This document shows positions 25,750 to 33,046 of a DNA stretch of 64,000 nucleotides, piece by piece. The stretch is taken from the NCBI RefSeq assembly GCF_003071345.1, contig NZ_QCYK01000003.1:186001-250000 (forward strand), written 5' to 3'. The translations under genes and the position numbers were made by a program. Each line of letters begins with the position of its first letter. Positions within the stretch are counted from its first letter, which is position 1. The stretch comes from Chitinophaga parva. GTDB lineage: Bacteria; Bacteroidota; Bacteroidia; Chitinophagales; Chitinophagaceae. Below the pieces are notes generated by a model. That model saw only the letters and a program-made list of their open reading frames with translations. It was not told the origin of the DNA and made no database searches.

Positions 25750-26328
25750 CTATTGCGCGTTACTATCCAATATCCTTACCAGCATTTTTCGGGTATCTTC
25801 CATTGGCCTGCTGGAGCGCAGGATGGTGCTTTGCAGGATGGTGCCTTCAATAAGGTTGAAGATCATTTCTGTAAGCTCATGCAGTTCCTGCTTGGGAAAA
25901 GGCGGGCTTTTGAGCATGTACAACTGCTGCTTGATGAAGCCTTTGATGGCCAGTTTATGTCCCTGGATAATGGCCAGTGCTTCTTCGTTAATGTCTGGCA
26001 GTTCATAAGCCATGCGGGAAAAAGCGCAGCCTTTGTAGTGACGGTTTTCCAGGGTTTGCTTCCGGTAATCAAACAGGCCGATCAGTTTTTCACGGCCTTC
26101 CTCCATCTTTTCTGTATAAGCCAGCAGGTTGTTATACCAGTTGATCTTATGGCTCTGCAAGTACGCATTCAGCACCAGTTCTTTCGATGCAAAATGCTGG
26201 TACAGGCTGGCTTTTGCAATGGCTGCCTCTTCGATGATCTGGTTGATCCCCGTAGCCTGGTATCCCTGTTCGTAAAACAACCGGGCCGCCGTTTCCAACA
26301 CCCTTTCTTTAACTCCTGCTGTTCTCAT
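25750..26328 (-). CDS. TetR/AcrR-family transcriptional regulator
   Basis: Protein of 192 aa. The ATG at 26328 (MRTAGVKERVLETAARLFYEQGY) fits the family start; a longer frame adds 22 residues across the promoter and operator and is rejected. TetR HTH at residues 8-54: ILETAARLFYEQGY-type helix 1, TGINQIIEEAAIAKASLYQHFASKELVLNAYL. The C-terminal ligand domain is diverged, with CAFSRMAYELPD as in regulators controlling oxidoreductases or efflux. A palindrome 30 bases upstream (26358-26371) is the probable autoregulatory site. No structural target gene is adjacent on its strand. Confidence 0.92.
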   Translation of the reverse strand: MRTAGVKERVLETAARLFYEQGYQATGINQIIEEAAIAKASLYQHFASKELVLNAYLQSHKINWYNNLLAYTEKMEEGREKLIGLFDYRKQTLENRHYKGCAFSRMAYELPDINEEALAIIQGHKLAIKGFIKQQLYMLKSPPFPKQELHELTEMIFNLIEGTILQSTILRSSRPMEDTRKMLVRILDSNAQ

Positions 26329-26357
26329 AATGTAAAGGTACATGTTTTTTACCAGAC

Positions 26358-26371
26358 ACAGACAGGTCTGT
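26358..26371. promoter_or_regulatory. TetR-type operator palindrome
   Basis: ACAGAC-AG-GTCTGT, a perfect 6+6 inverted repeat resembling the TAGACxxGTCTA sites bound by many AcrR/TetR regulators. It lies 30 bases upstream of the tetR ATG. A near -7 element TACCTTTA sits between them (26340-26333). Confidence 0.65.
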
Positions 26372-26762
26372 ATGGAGTGTTTATTTTCTACCATTATTTG
26401 TTTTTTCCAGGGAATGCCTGCAACTTTGCGTCACAAATCTTTTACTCATCCGTAAACAACAGGAGGGTAATTATGCTTGAACTTTCCGCACATATCGCTT
26501 AGTTGGCACTTGCCGGTTGTACCCGAACCGGTCTTTTCCTTTATTTAAATAAAAGGTTAGCACAAGTGAACGCCTGCAGTTGCAGCGCGGCTCATTGCTG
26601 CACGTAATTATCCCCGCCAGCTGCATTTTCCCAAACAAGATCCTTCACCCGTGCTGCTTTGTGCAGCCGCAAACTTATTGGTTATGCTTTGTTTATGCTT
26701 TGGCCCACAGCGGCCCACGGACCCGTATTTATTTGTAAACATTCAATTCGTGCAGACGCTTT
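26372..26762. other. Intergenic region between tetR and rtcB
   Basis: About 390 bases without a convincing gene. A near-duplicate TTATGCTTTG / TTATGCTTTG occurs at about 26682-26702. No consensus TAnnTTTG was found for rtcB, so its promoter may be of another type. Confidence 0.4.
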
Positions 26763-28166
26763 ATGAAAGCTGGCATTCCCTTAAAAACACTGAGCAGGAT
26801 CGGCTACACCACAGATGTGAGCCGCAGTCTTGCCATTAATATCATAGCCCGGCATTGCAAACATCACAGCCGGGAACAACTGCTGCAAACCTTGCAGCAG
26901 GTACAAGAAGATCCCGCAGCGTGGAAGGACCATGCCGCCTGGGCCCCGCTGGCAGCGCATTTCCTGCCAGATGCGGATGAACAGGCTTTTACTGAATACG
27001 ACCTGCGCGCCACTGCGGTGGCCTGTAAAACATATGGGGGTAAGCAGATAGATAGCAATGCCAAACAGCAGATGCAGCTAGCCCTGCAACTGCCCATTGC
27101 CCTGCAGGGCGCGCTCATGCCGGATGCACATGGTGGCTACGGCCTGCCCATAGGCGGCGTGCTAGCCACGGATAATGCCGTGATCCCGTATGCGGTAGGC
27201 GTAGACATAGGCTGCCGCATGGCCCTCACCATTTTTGGAGAGAACGACAAATACCTGGTGCGCTATGCGCATCGACTGAAAGAAGCGCTGGGCGAGCATA
27301 CCCACTTTGGAATGGAAGGCAGCCTGGCACAACGCCAGGAGCATGCGGTGATGGATGATCCGTTGTTCAACAGTTCCGCCCTGGTGAAATCCTTACAGGG
27401 CAAGGCTTACCGGCAGCTGGGTACCTCCGGTGGTGGTAACCACTTCGTGGAATTTGGCAGTATCGAGTTGTATGAAGGCAACTCGCTTTCATTGCCCGCA
27501 GGGCAGTACACCGCGCTGCTGTCGCACAGTGGCTCCCGTGGCCTGGGGGCGGCTATCGCCATGCATTACAGCCAGCTGGCGCAGCAGGTTTGTAAACTGC
27601 CCAGGGAAGCCCAAAACCTGGCCTGGCTGGATATGCAAAGCGAAGAAGGGCAGGCCTACTGGGCGGCCATGACGCTGGCGGGCAATTATGCCAAGGCATG
27701 CCACGACCGCATTCACGCTAACCTGGCCAGGGCCCTGGGTTTGCAGGCGCTGGTCACCGTGGAGAACCACCACAATTTTGCCTGGAAAGAAACCCTGGCA
27801 AACGGGCAGGAAGCCATTGTGCACCGCAAAGGCGCCACCCCTGCGCATGCAGGGCAGATGGGCTTTATCCCGGGCAGCATGGTGGACCCCGGTTACCTGG
27901 TGCGCGGCAAAGGCGTGGCGCAGGCGCTGCAATCCGCCTCCCATGGCGCCGGCAGAACACTGTCGCGCAAGCGTGCCAAGGAAAGCATCACGGTATCGTC
28001 CCTGAAAAAGCTGCTGGCGCAGTACCAGGTAACGCTTATTGGCGGCTCTACGGAAGAAGCGCCGGCTGCTTACAAGGACATTGAAACCGTCATGGAGCTG
28101 CAGGCGGACCTGGTGGCGGTGGAAGGACGTTTCCTGCCACGGATGGTACGCATGAATAAGGAGTAG
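26763..28166 (+). CDS. rtcB: RNA-splicing ligase RtcB
   Basis: Protein of 467 aa. It joins RNA 2',3'-cyclic phosphate or 3'-phosphate ends to 5'-OH ends with GTP and Mn2+. All catalytic elements are visible: DAHGGYGLPIGG (121-132), Asp148 and Cys151 in GVDIGC, His227 in GGGNHF, His255 in LSHSGSRGLG, His336/His337 in VENHHN, and the guanylylated His394 in SASHGAGR. A peptide-release-factor homologue (PrfH) gene follows after 79 bases. RtcB2-PrfH pairs are reported to repair ribosomes cut in the 16S decoding centre: PrfH frees the stalled peptide and RtcB reseals the rRNA. No RtcA or RtcR gene is present. Assignment to the RtcB2 subtype is inferred from this neighbour. Confidence 0.95.
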   Translation: MKAGIPLKTLSRIGYTTDVSRSLAINIIARHCKHHSREQLLQTLQQVQEDPAAWKDHAAWAPLAAHFLPDADEQAFTEYDLRATAVACKTYGGKQIDSNAKQQMQLALQLPIALQGALMPDAHGGYGLPIGGVLATDNAVIPYAVGVDIGCRMALTIFGENDKYLVRYAHRLKEALGEHTHFGMEGSLAQRQEHAVMDDPLFNSSALVKSLQGKAYRQLGTSGGGNHFVEFGSIELYEGNSLSLPAGQYTALLSHSGSRGLGAAIAMHYSQLAQQVCKLPREAQNLAWLDMQSEEGQAYWAAMTLAGNYAKACHDRIHANLARALGLQALVTVENHHNFAWKETLANGQEAIVHRKGATPAHAGQMGFIPGSMVDPGYLVRGKGVAQALQSASHGAGRTLSRKRAKESITVSSLKKLLAQYQVTLIGGSTEEAPAAYKDIETVMELQADLVAVEGRFLPRMVRMNKE

Positions 28167-28202
28167 GCCTTTCATCCTGTTTGATGTTCTAACCCCAAGA
28201 TC

Positions 28203-28227
28203 GGATGCAATGGCATCCTGGTTTTTT
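28203..28227 (+). terminator. Weak terminator-like hairpin between rtcB and prfH
   Basis: GGATGC-AATG-GCATCC followed, after TGG, by six T residues. It lies 37 bases past the rtcB stop and 19 before the prfH ATG. The short stem suggests partial termination that could lower prfH expression relative to rtcB. Confidence 0.4.
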
Positions 28228-28245
28228 AACATGATACAATATTTT

Positions 28246-28863
28246 ATGAACAATTATATTTTCCTGCAGGTATCTGCCGGCAGGGGACCTGAAGAATGCA
28301 GCAGGGTAGTGGCCAAGCTATTGCCCCTGCTGCTCAAATCCGCTACAGCAGAGGGGTTAACGGCGGAAGTGGTGGACCAGGTGCCGGGTAATGTGCAGCA
28401 TACCTTACAATCTGTGTTGCTGCGCATAGCCGGTGCAAACATTCCCGCTTTCCTGTCCGCCTGGGAGGGCACCGTGCAGTGGATCGGTCAAAGCCCGTTC
28501 CGCCGGTATCATGGGCGTAAGAACTGGTTTGTGAGTGTGCGGTCATTTGCACCGGGGGAGAAATCCATCCCGGATGGACAGATCACTTACAAGACCACCC
28601 GCGCATCCGGCCCCGGCGGGCAGCATGTAAACAAAACAGAAACCGCGGTATGGGCCATCCACGCGGCTTCCGGCCTGCGCGTACTGGCCAGCGACAGCCG
28701 CTCACAGCACCAGAATAAAAAGCTGGCCACGGAACGCCTGCTGGTAAAGCTGGCAGCCTGGGAAGTGGAAGACCAACTGGCACGGGTGCAGGAGCAATGG
28801 AACCAGCACACCCAGTTACAACGGGGCGGGGCGGTGAAAGTGATCCAGGCCCCGCTGGTTTGA
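28246..28863 (+). CDS. prfH: Peptide chain release factor homologue PrfH
   Basis: Protein of 205 aa. The ATG at 28246 (MNNYIFLQVSAGRGPEEC) aligns with known PrfH starts; in-frame upstream codons at 28210 are less likely. The protein has a class I release factor catalytic domain with GGQ at 124-126 (ASGPGGQHVNKTETAV) but lacks the stop-codon-recognition domain of RF1/RF2. It is therefore a ribosome rescue factor rather than a termination factor. Known PrfH recognises ribosomes damaged in the decoding centre and works with the adjacent RtcB. The C-terminal basic helix is present. Confidence 0.93.
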   Translation: MNNYIFLQVSAGRGPEECSRVVAKLLPLLLKSATAEGLTAEVVDQVPGNVQHTLQSVLLRIAGANIPAFLSAWEGTVQWIGQSPFRRYHGRKNWFVSVRSFAPGEKSIPDGQITYKTTRASGPGGQHVNKTETAVWAIHAASGLRVLASDSRSQHQNKKLATERLLVKLAAWEVEDQLARVQEQWNQHTQLQRGGAVKVIQAPLV

Positions 28864-28882
28864 TCTGCATTTATTATTTTAT

Positions 28883-28917
28883 ATTGCTGGTGGATTCATT
28901 TCACCAGCAATTTTTTT
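28883..28917 (+). terminator. Intrinsic terminator of the rtcB-prfH operon
   Basis: A perfect 10-bp stem ATTGCTGGTG / CACCAGCAAT with a 9-base loop and seven T residues, 20 bases after the prfH stop. It ends only 11 bases before the ATG of the TMEM175 gene, leaving no room for a promoter between. Confidence 0.8.
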
Positions 28918-28928
28918 ATCAGACCCGC

Positions 28929-29516
28929 ATGAACAAAACAAGACTAGAAGCTTTCAGCGATGGCGTTTTTGCCATTATCATCACCATTATGGTCCTTGAA
29001 ATAAAAGTGCCCCATGGCGCGGAGTGGTTGGACCTGGCGGAACTGCTGCCCGTATTTCTCAGTTATGTACTTAGTTTTATTTACGTGGGCATTTACTGGG
29101 GCAATCACCATCACCTGGTGCATACTGCCAAAGAAGTTTCTTCCGGGATCATATGGGCAAACCTCCATTTGTTGTTCTGGCTTTCCCTGTTACCCTTTTC
29201 CACCGGCTGGATGGGAGAGAACCATAACTCGCCGAATACGGTGGTGGTGTACTGCCTTAACCTGATGCTGGCCGGCATGGCTTATACTATTTTGATCGCT
29301 ACCATACGGCGGTGCACGCCTTTTTCAGAAAATATGAAACGCGCCATACAGGTGGTGAACCGCAAGAGTGTGATCTCTACGGCAGGGTGTCTTGCCGCCA
29401 TGGTGATCGCTTATTTCAATACCATCGTGGCGGAATGTATGATCCTGATGGTGGCCATTGCCTGGCTGGTGCCGGACAAGCATATTGAAAATGCCATCCG
29501 CGAGCAGGAGCAGTAA
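28929..29516 (+). CDS. TMEM175-family potassium channel
   Basis: Protein of 195 aa from the ATG at 28929. It begins MNKTRLEAFSDGVFAIIITIMVLEI, containing the FSDGVFAI motif that defines TMEM175 (formerly DUF1211) channels. Six membrane segments are predicted, as in prokaryotic TMEM175, which assemble as tetramers and leak K+. Because the upstream terminator ends 11 bases before the start, transcription must come from read-through or from a promoter overlapping the hairpin. Confidence 0.93.
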   Translation: MNKTRLEAFSDGVFAIIITIMVLEIKVPHGAEWLDLAELLPVFLSYVLSFIYVGIYWGNHHHLVHTAKEVSSGIIWANLHLLFWLSLLPFSTGWMGENHNSPNTVVVYCLNLMLAGMAYTILIATIRRCTPFSENMKRAIQVVNRKSVISTAGCLAAMVIAYFNTIVAECMILMVAIAWLVPDKHIENAIREQEQ

Positions 29517-29521
29517 TGCCC

Positions 29522-29529
29522 TATCTTTG
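29522..29529 (+). promoter_or_regulatory. TAnnTTTG element before the DUF1415 gene
   Basis: TATCTTTG ends five bases before the ATG at 29535, with no TTG at -33. Another case of a -7 element almost touching the start codon. Confidence 0.5.
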
Positions 29530-29534
29530 CATGT

Positions 29535-30076
29535 ATGAATACAAACGAGCAGGTGATTGCACAAACCCGCAACTGGGTAGAGCAGGTAGTAATAGGTTGT
29601 AACTTTTGCCCTTTTGCGGCAAGAGAAGTAAAACGCAACAGCATTCACTACCAGGTGGAACCTGCTACCACGCTCAGTTCCAGCCGGGCGGTATTTACGC
29701 GGGAGCTGAAGCGCCTGGATGCAGATGCGGCCATTGAAACCACGTTGCCATCTTTCCCGGTTCGTTTACGGATTTCACGGATTACCTGGCCCTGGTGCGG
29801 CATGCAGAGGGCATCATTGCGCAGAAAGGATATACTGGCGTGTACCAGGTAGCCACTTTTCATCCACAGTACCAGTTTGAAGGCAGCGAAGCAGCTGATG
29901 CGGCTAATTTTACGAACCGCAGCATTTATCCCATGTTGCACATTCTCCGGGAAAGCAGCATCCGGAAGGCATTGCGCTTTTATGGAGATGCCAGTGGCAT
30001 ACCGGAACGCAACGTACAGTTTGCACGGGAGAAGGGGAGTGCCTATATGCAGATGCTGCGGGACAGTTGTTTATGA
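29535..30076 (+). pseudogene. DUF1415 protein, broken by a one-base frameshift
   Basis: The family reading frame runs from 29535 (MNTNEQVIAQTRNWVEQVVIGCNFCPF) to about 29756, then continues in the next frame as [20 protein letters not shown] to the stop at 30076. Inserting one C in the run TTTCCCGG (29753-29760) would restore a continuous protein of about 180 aa, the normal length of DUF1415. As given, the first frame ends after 105 aa with an unrelated tail. The gene is either newly inactivated or the sequence has a homopolymer error. Conserved features include the CNFCPFA motif near the N-terminus and [11 protein letters not shown] near the end. The family function is unknown. A terminator follows. 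Confidence 0.85.
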
Positions 30077-30095
30077 GGCCAACAATTTTACATAA

Positions 30096-30136
30096 AATGG
30101 GCGCTGCTTTTTACAAGTAGCGCCCATTGTTTTTTT
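30096..30136 (+). terminator. Terminator after the DUF1415 gene
   Basis: AATGGGCGCT (30096-30105) pairs with AGCGCCCATT (30119-30128), followed by G and seven T residues. Confidence 0.85.
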
Positions 30137-30151
30137 GCATGCAGTAGTACA

Positions 30152-30628
30152 TTATTTTTTAGCCCACACCAGTTGTCCCTGGTGGTATGCAATATGGCTT
30201 GTGCGTCCCAGTAACACATTGAAACGGTTCCGGTGCGGTTCCTTTGCAAAATCTTCCGCGCTCACATCCGCATGTTTTTCCAGCCACTGTGCAGGCGTCA
30301 GCTCCGCAAATTTTGCAGCCAGTTGTGCGTTCACCTGGTCAAAACGCGCCAGGAGATCGGCGGTAGAGGGGATGTCTGCCACGGTGCGGTCCGGCGTGCG
30401 GATAAAGGCTGCGTCCAGCTCCGGCCAGTTGCGGGCGCCCAGGCCCAGCAAGGGCAGCATGCGGTCGTGCACCGCCACCAGGTGGCCCAGCATGTAAACG
30501 GGCCGGTTGCGCCCCGGCGCTATGTCAGCCTGGAACGCTTCTTCAGAAAAACCTTTAAAGGTATCCGTTACTCTTTTCACCGATTGCTCCCACAGGGCTA
30601 TCGTTTGTTTTACAAATGTTTGTTCCAT
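30152..30628 (-). CDS. DinB-family protein
   Basis: Protein of 158 aa forming a four-helix bundle of the DinB/YfiT type. Metal-ligand His residues are placed as in the family: the first in YMLGHLVAVHDRML, the last pair in RTSHIAYHQGQLVWAKK. Such proteins include thiol transferases and uncharacterised metal-dependent enzymes. It converges with the DUF1415 gene. Confidence 0.88.
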   Translation of the reverse strand: MEQTFVKQTIALWEQSVKRVTDTFKGFSEEAFQADIAPGRNRPVYMLGHLVAVHDRMLPLLGLGARNWPELDAAFIRTPDRTVADIPSTADLLARFDQVNAQLAAKFAELTPAQWLEKHADVSAEDFAKEPHRNRFNVLLGRTSHIAYHQGQLVWAKK

Positions 30629-30784
30629 GCGTTGCTTGTTTGTGTTTACTTTTTAAAAAGTTGCGTGCCCAAATATACGGGTGTACGGCTTGCGGGACGG
30701 TATCCTTCAAGAAAGCGTTTGGCAGGTATTGTATTTTTTATAGATTTACACCATAAGGTACGATACCGAAACCACGTTTTGATT

Positions 30785-31375
30785 ATGGATAGTATGCCAC
30801 CTGGAGATGTATGGGTACGCAGGATGAGGGAGGGCGATGAAGCTGCCTTCACGCAGCTCTACCGGCAATACCATCCCGCCCTTTACTTATACCTGTTGCG
30901 TTATTGCAAGATACCTTCCCTGGCCGAGGACCTGGTGCATGATGTGTTCCTGAAGCTGTGGGAAGTGCGTGAGCGCATTGACCCCGCCCAGTCTTTTACA
31001 GGCTACCTGTACCGCATTGCCCGCAATCATGTTTTCAAGACCATTCAACGCATTGCCACGGATGAGGCGCTGCGCGCCCAGGTGTGCCGCAACCTGGAAA
31101 GCCGGGCAGATACGCTGCCGGAAGACCAGGTGGCCGACAAGCAATACGAGCGCCTGTTTGAAGAAGCCCTGGACCGCATGCCTCCCCAGCGCCTGCGGGT
31201 GTTCCGCCTGTGCCGCCAGGAAGGCCGCAGCTACGAGGAAGCCGCAGACATGCTGGGCATTTCCCGTAATGCCGTGAAAAAACACATGGTCCTGGGCATG
31301 CGTTTTATCTATGAATATGTGCACCGCTACGGCGACGTGTTAGCCCTGGGGTACCTGCTGGTGCATCTTTTTTAA
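30785..31375 (+). CDS. ECF RNA polymerase sigma factor of the glucan PUL
   Basis: Protein of 196 aa from the ATG at 30785; the frame extends far upstream but that part overlaps the opposite-strand DinB gene. Sigma region 2 is EAAFTQLYRQYHPALYLYLLRY...AEDLVHDVFLKLWEVR, region 4 is DRMPPQRLRVFRLCRQEGRSYEEAADMLGISRNAVKKHM. This is the FecI-like Bacteroidota ECF group that pairs with FecR and activates a downstream SusC/SusD locus. The anti-sigma gene follows after 79 bases. Its target promoter should lie in the long leader before susC (32649-33023). Confidence 0.95.
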   Translation: MDSMPPGDVWVRRMREGDEAAFTQLYRQYHPALYLYLLRYCKIPSLAEDLVHDVFLKLWEVRERIDPAQSFTGYLYRIARNHVFKTIQRIATDEALRAQVCRNLESRADTLPEDQVADKQYERLFEEALDRMPPQRLRVFRLCRQEGRSYEEAADMLGISRNAVKKHMVLGMRFIYEYVHRYGDVLALGYLLVHLF

Positions 31376-31454
31376 AAAATATTTTCCTGCCGGGGTACCC
31401 TTATCCTTCATTTCCGGATAGTATATGCAGTACGCCCACAACCGTACGCACGTT

Positions 31455-32648
31455 ATGTCCACGACTCCTGACCATTTTGATCAATTACTGCGCAAATACC
31501 TGGACGGTAACTGCACACCTGAGGAGGTGGAGCAGCTGTACGCCTGGCTGCAAACGTCGGAGGCCCATAAGCCGCTGCTGCAGGCCATGCAACAGGATTT
31601 TGAAGCGGCCCTGAAAACGCCGGCGCACCTCCCGGCCGCTACCAGCGACCGGATGGAGACCCGCCTGCTGCAGGAGATCTCCCAGCCCGCCGTGGTACCT
31701 ATGCATGCCTGGCGCCGCTACCTGCGCCGGGTGGCCGCCGCCGCCGTGGTGGTGGCAGTGGCCGGCAGCGCCGCCTTTTATTTTACCCGCCTGCAAAAAC
31801 AAAAAAATGCATCCCTGGCCGCGCACACCGGTGCCGGCAAAGGAGACATCCTGCCAGGTACCAACAAGGCCCTGCTTACCCTGGCCAACGGGCAGGTGGT
31901 AACGCTGGACAGCACCGGTAACCAGGTGATACAACAGGCCAATACCACCGTGCATCAACACAATGGCCAGCTGCAATACGCGGTGAACGGTACTGATGAG
32001 CCGGTGGCTTTCAATACCCTTACCGTGCCCCGTGGGGGCCAGTTCACCATTGTACTGCCGGATGGCAGTAAAGTGTGGCTGAACGCGGCCTCCCGCCTGC
32101 ATTACCCCACTGCTTTCAAAGGCGGTGTGCGCGAAGTGGAGCTGGAAGGACAGGGGTATTTTGAAGTTGCAAAAGACATAGCACATCCCTTTACTGTGAA
32201 GGTGAATAAAACCATGGAAGTACAGGTGCTGGGCACCGGTTTCGATATCATGGCCTATCCCGACGAGAAAACGATCAGTACCACCCTGGTAGAGGGGGCG
32301 GTGAAAGTGGTGAACACCCACGCTGCCCGCTCCCTGAAACCCGGCCAGCAGGCCTTGCTGGACCCCGCCACCGGCGAGTTCAAAGTGCGGCCCTGTGACG
32401 TGGACCAGGCCATTGCCTGGAAAACCGGCTTCTTCGAGTTTGACAACGCAGACATTTCACAGATCATGCGCCAGCTTTCCCGCTGGTATGATATTGATGT
32501 GGTGAACCATAGCACGGCACCGGGCCACCTGTTTGGAGGCCGCATCAGCCGCAACCTGCCGCTGTCGGAGATCCTGAAGATGCTGGAGGCCAGCGGGGCC
32601 CGTTTTAACGTGGACAATCACCGCCTGGATGTACTGTCGGTACAATAA
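31455..32648 (+). CDS. FecR-family anti-sigma factor
   Basis: Protein of 397 aa from the ATG at 31455 (MSTTPDHFDQLLRKYLDG). A short cytoplasmic anti-sigma region (1-85) is followed by a single membrane segment at about 92-112 (VAAAAVVVAVAGSAAFYF) and a periplasmic FecR domain: TVPRGGQFTIVLPDGSKVWLNAASRL and GYFEVAKDIAHPFTV are family hallmarks. The C-terminal DUF4974 domain (FEFDNADISQIMRQLSRWYDIDV) contacts the STN domain of the cognate SusC. It transmits substrate occupancy of the outer-membrane receptor to the sigma factor at 30785. Confidence 0.95.
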   Translation: MSTTPDHFDQLLRKYLDGNCTPEEVEQLYAWLQTSEAHKPLLQAMQQDFEAALKTPAHLPAATSDRMETRLLQEISQPAVVPMHAWRRYLRRVAAAAVVVAVAGSAAFYFTRLQKQKNASLAAHTGAGKGDILPGTNKALLTLANGQVVTLDSTGNQVIQQANTTVHQHNGQLQYAVNGTDEPVAFNTLTVPRGGQFTIVLPDGSKVWLNAASRLHYPTAFKGGVREVELEGQGYFEVAKDIAHPFTVKVNKTMEVQVLGTGFDIMAYPDEKTISTTLVEGAVKVVNTHAARSLKPGQQALLDPATGEFKVRPCDVDQAIAWKTGFFEFDNADISQIMRQLSRWYDIDVVNHSTAPGHLFGGRISRNLPLSEILKMLEASGARFNVDNHRLDVLSVQ

Positions 32649-33023
32649 AAAGATAACAACAGCTACCACACGCATACATAGAAAAAACACATCACCACCA
32701 AAAGAACCTCGCCCGGCAAAACAGTTCGTCACAAGCTGCATGTAGCAAAAAAACGGGCGGAAGGAAAACTGGTACAGGAAGAAACACTTAACAGTAACAA
32801 AGTAACCCGCGGTGACCGCGTCCACGTAAAGCGGCGCCCCGGCATTTGTGTAAATCTAAATTTCCCGTTATGAAATCTGAAACAGGTTAAGGGCATTCCC
32901 ATGCCCATCATAAAAAAACCGGAAGCGCTTGCAACACTCCCGGTTTGGTTCTCTTGGGCATTACGGAAAAAACGAGTCCGGTTCAAGAACTGCCTATTCC
33001 CTCATCCCAAACATTACAAAAGT
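32649..33023 (+). other. Long susC leader region, glucan PUL
   Basis: 375 bases between fecR and susC with no gene on the plus strand. It should hold the sigma-factor-dependent promoter of susC, which I could not locate by consensus. Its last 110 bases are overlapped by a predicted antisense RNA on the minus strand (32912-33010). Confidence 0.6.
32912..33010 (-). ncRNA. Predicted cis-antisense small RNA covering the susC leader
   Basis: Predicted RNA of about 100 nt running leftward from near 33010 to the T run at 32912. The 3' end is a minus-strand intrinsic terminator: AAACCGG (32946-32940) pairs with CCGGTTT (32922-32916) around an inner helix, followed by seven U. The plus-strand side of the hairpin has no T run, so it serves only antisense transcription. 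A consensus promoter precedes it (33017-33046). Internally there is a small GTTC-TT-GAAC hairpin followed by six U. DonS-like RNAs in Bacteroides fragilis occupy the same place, opposite the 5' region of susC, and repress the locus. Expression here is unproven; start site is estimated. Confidence 0.65.
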
Positions 33024-33046
33024 ATGCAATTAACCTTTAGGGGCAA
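33017..33046 (-). promoter_or_regulatory. Consensus promoter antisense to the susC start codon
   Basis: On the minus strand: TTG (33046-33044), exactly 19 bases, then TACTTTTG (33024-33017). The first T of the -7 element is the complement of the A of the susC ATG at 33024. This matches the Bacteroidota primary consensus. Confidence 0.7.

Noticed and set aside
26498-26515. Sigma-54 promoter (TGGCAC near 26499)
   Set aside because: The -12 TTGC is not at the required spacing.
32919-32946. Terminator acting on the susC transcript
   Set aside because: The T run exists only on the minus strand, so it cannot stop plus-strand transcription at this hairpin.
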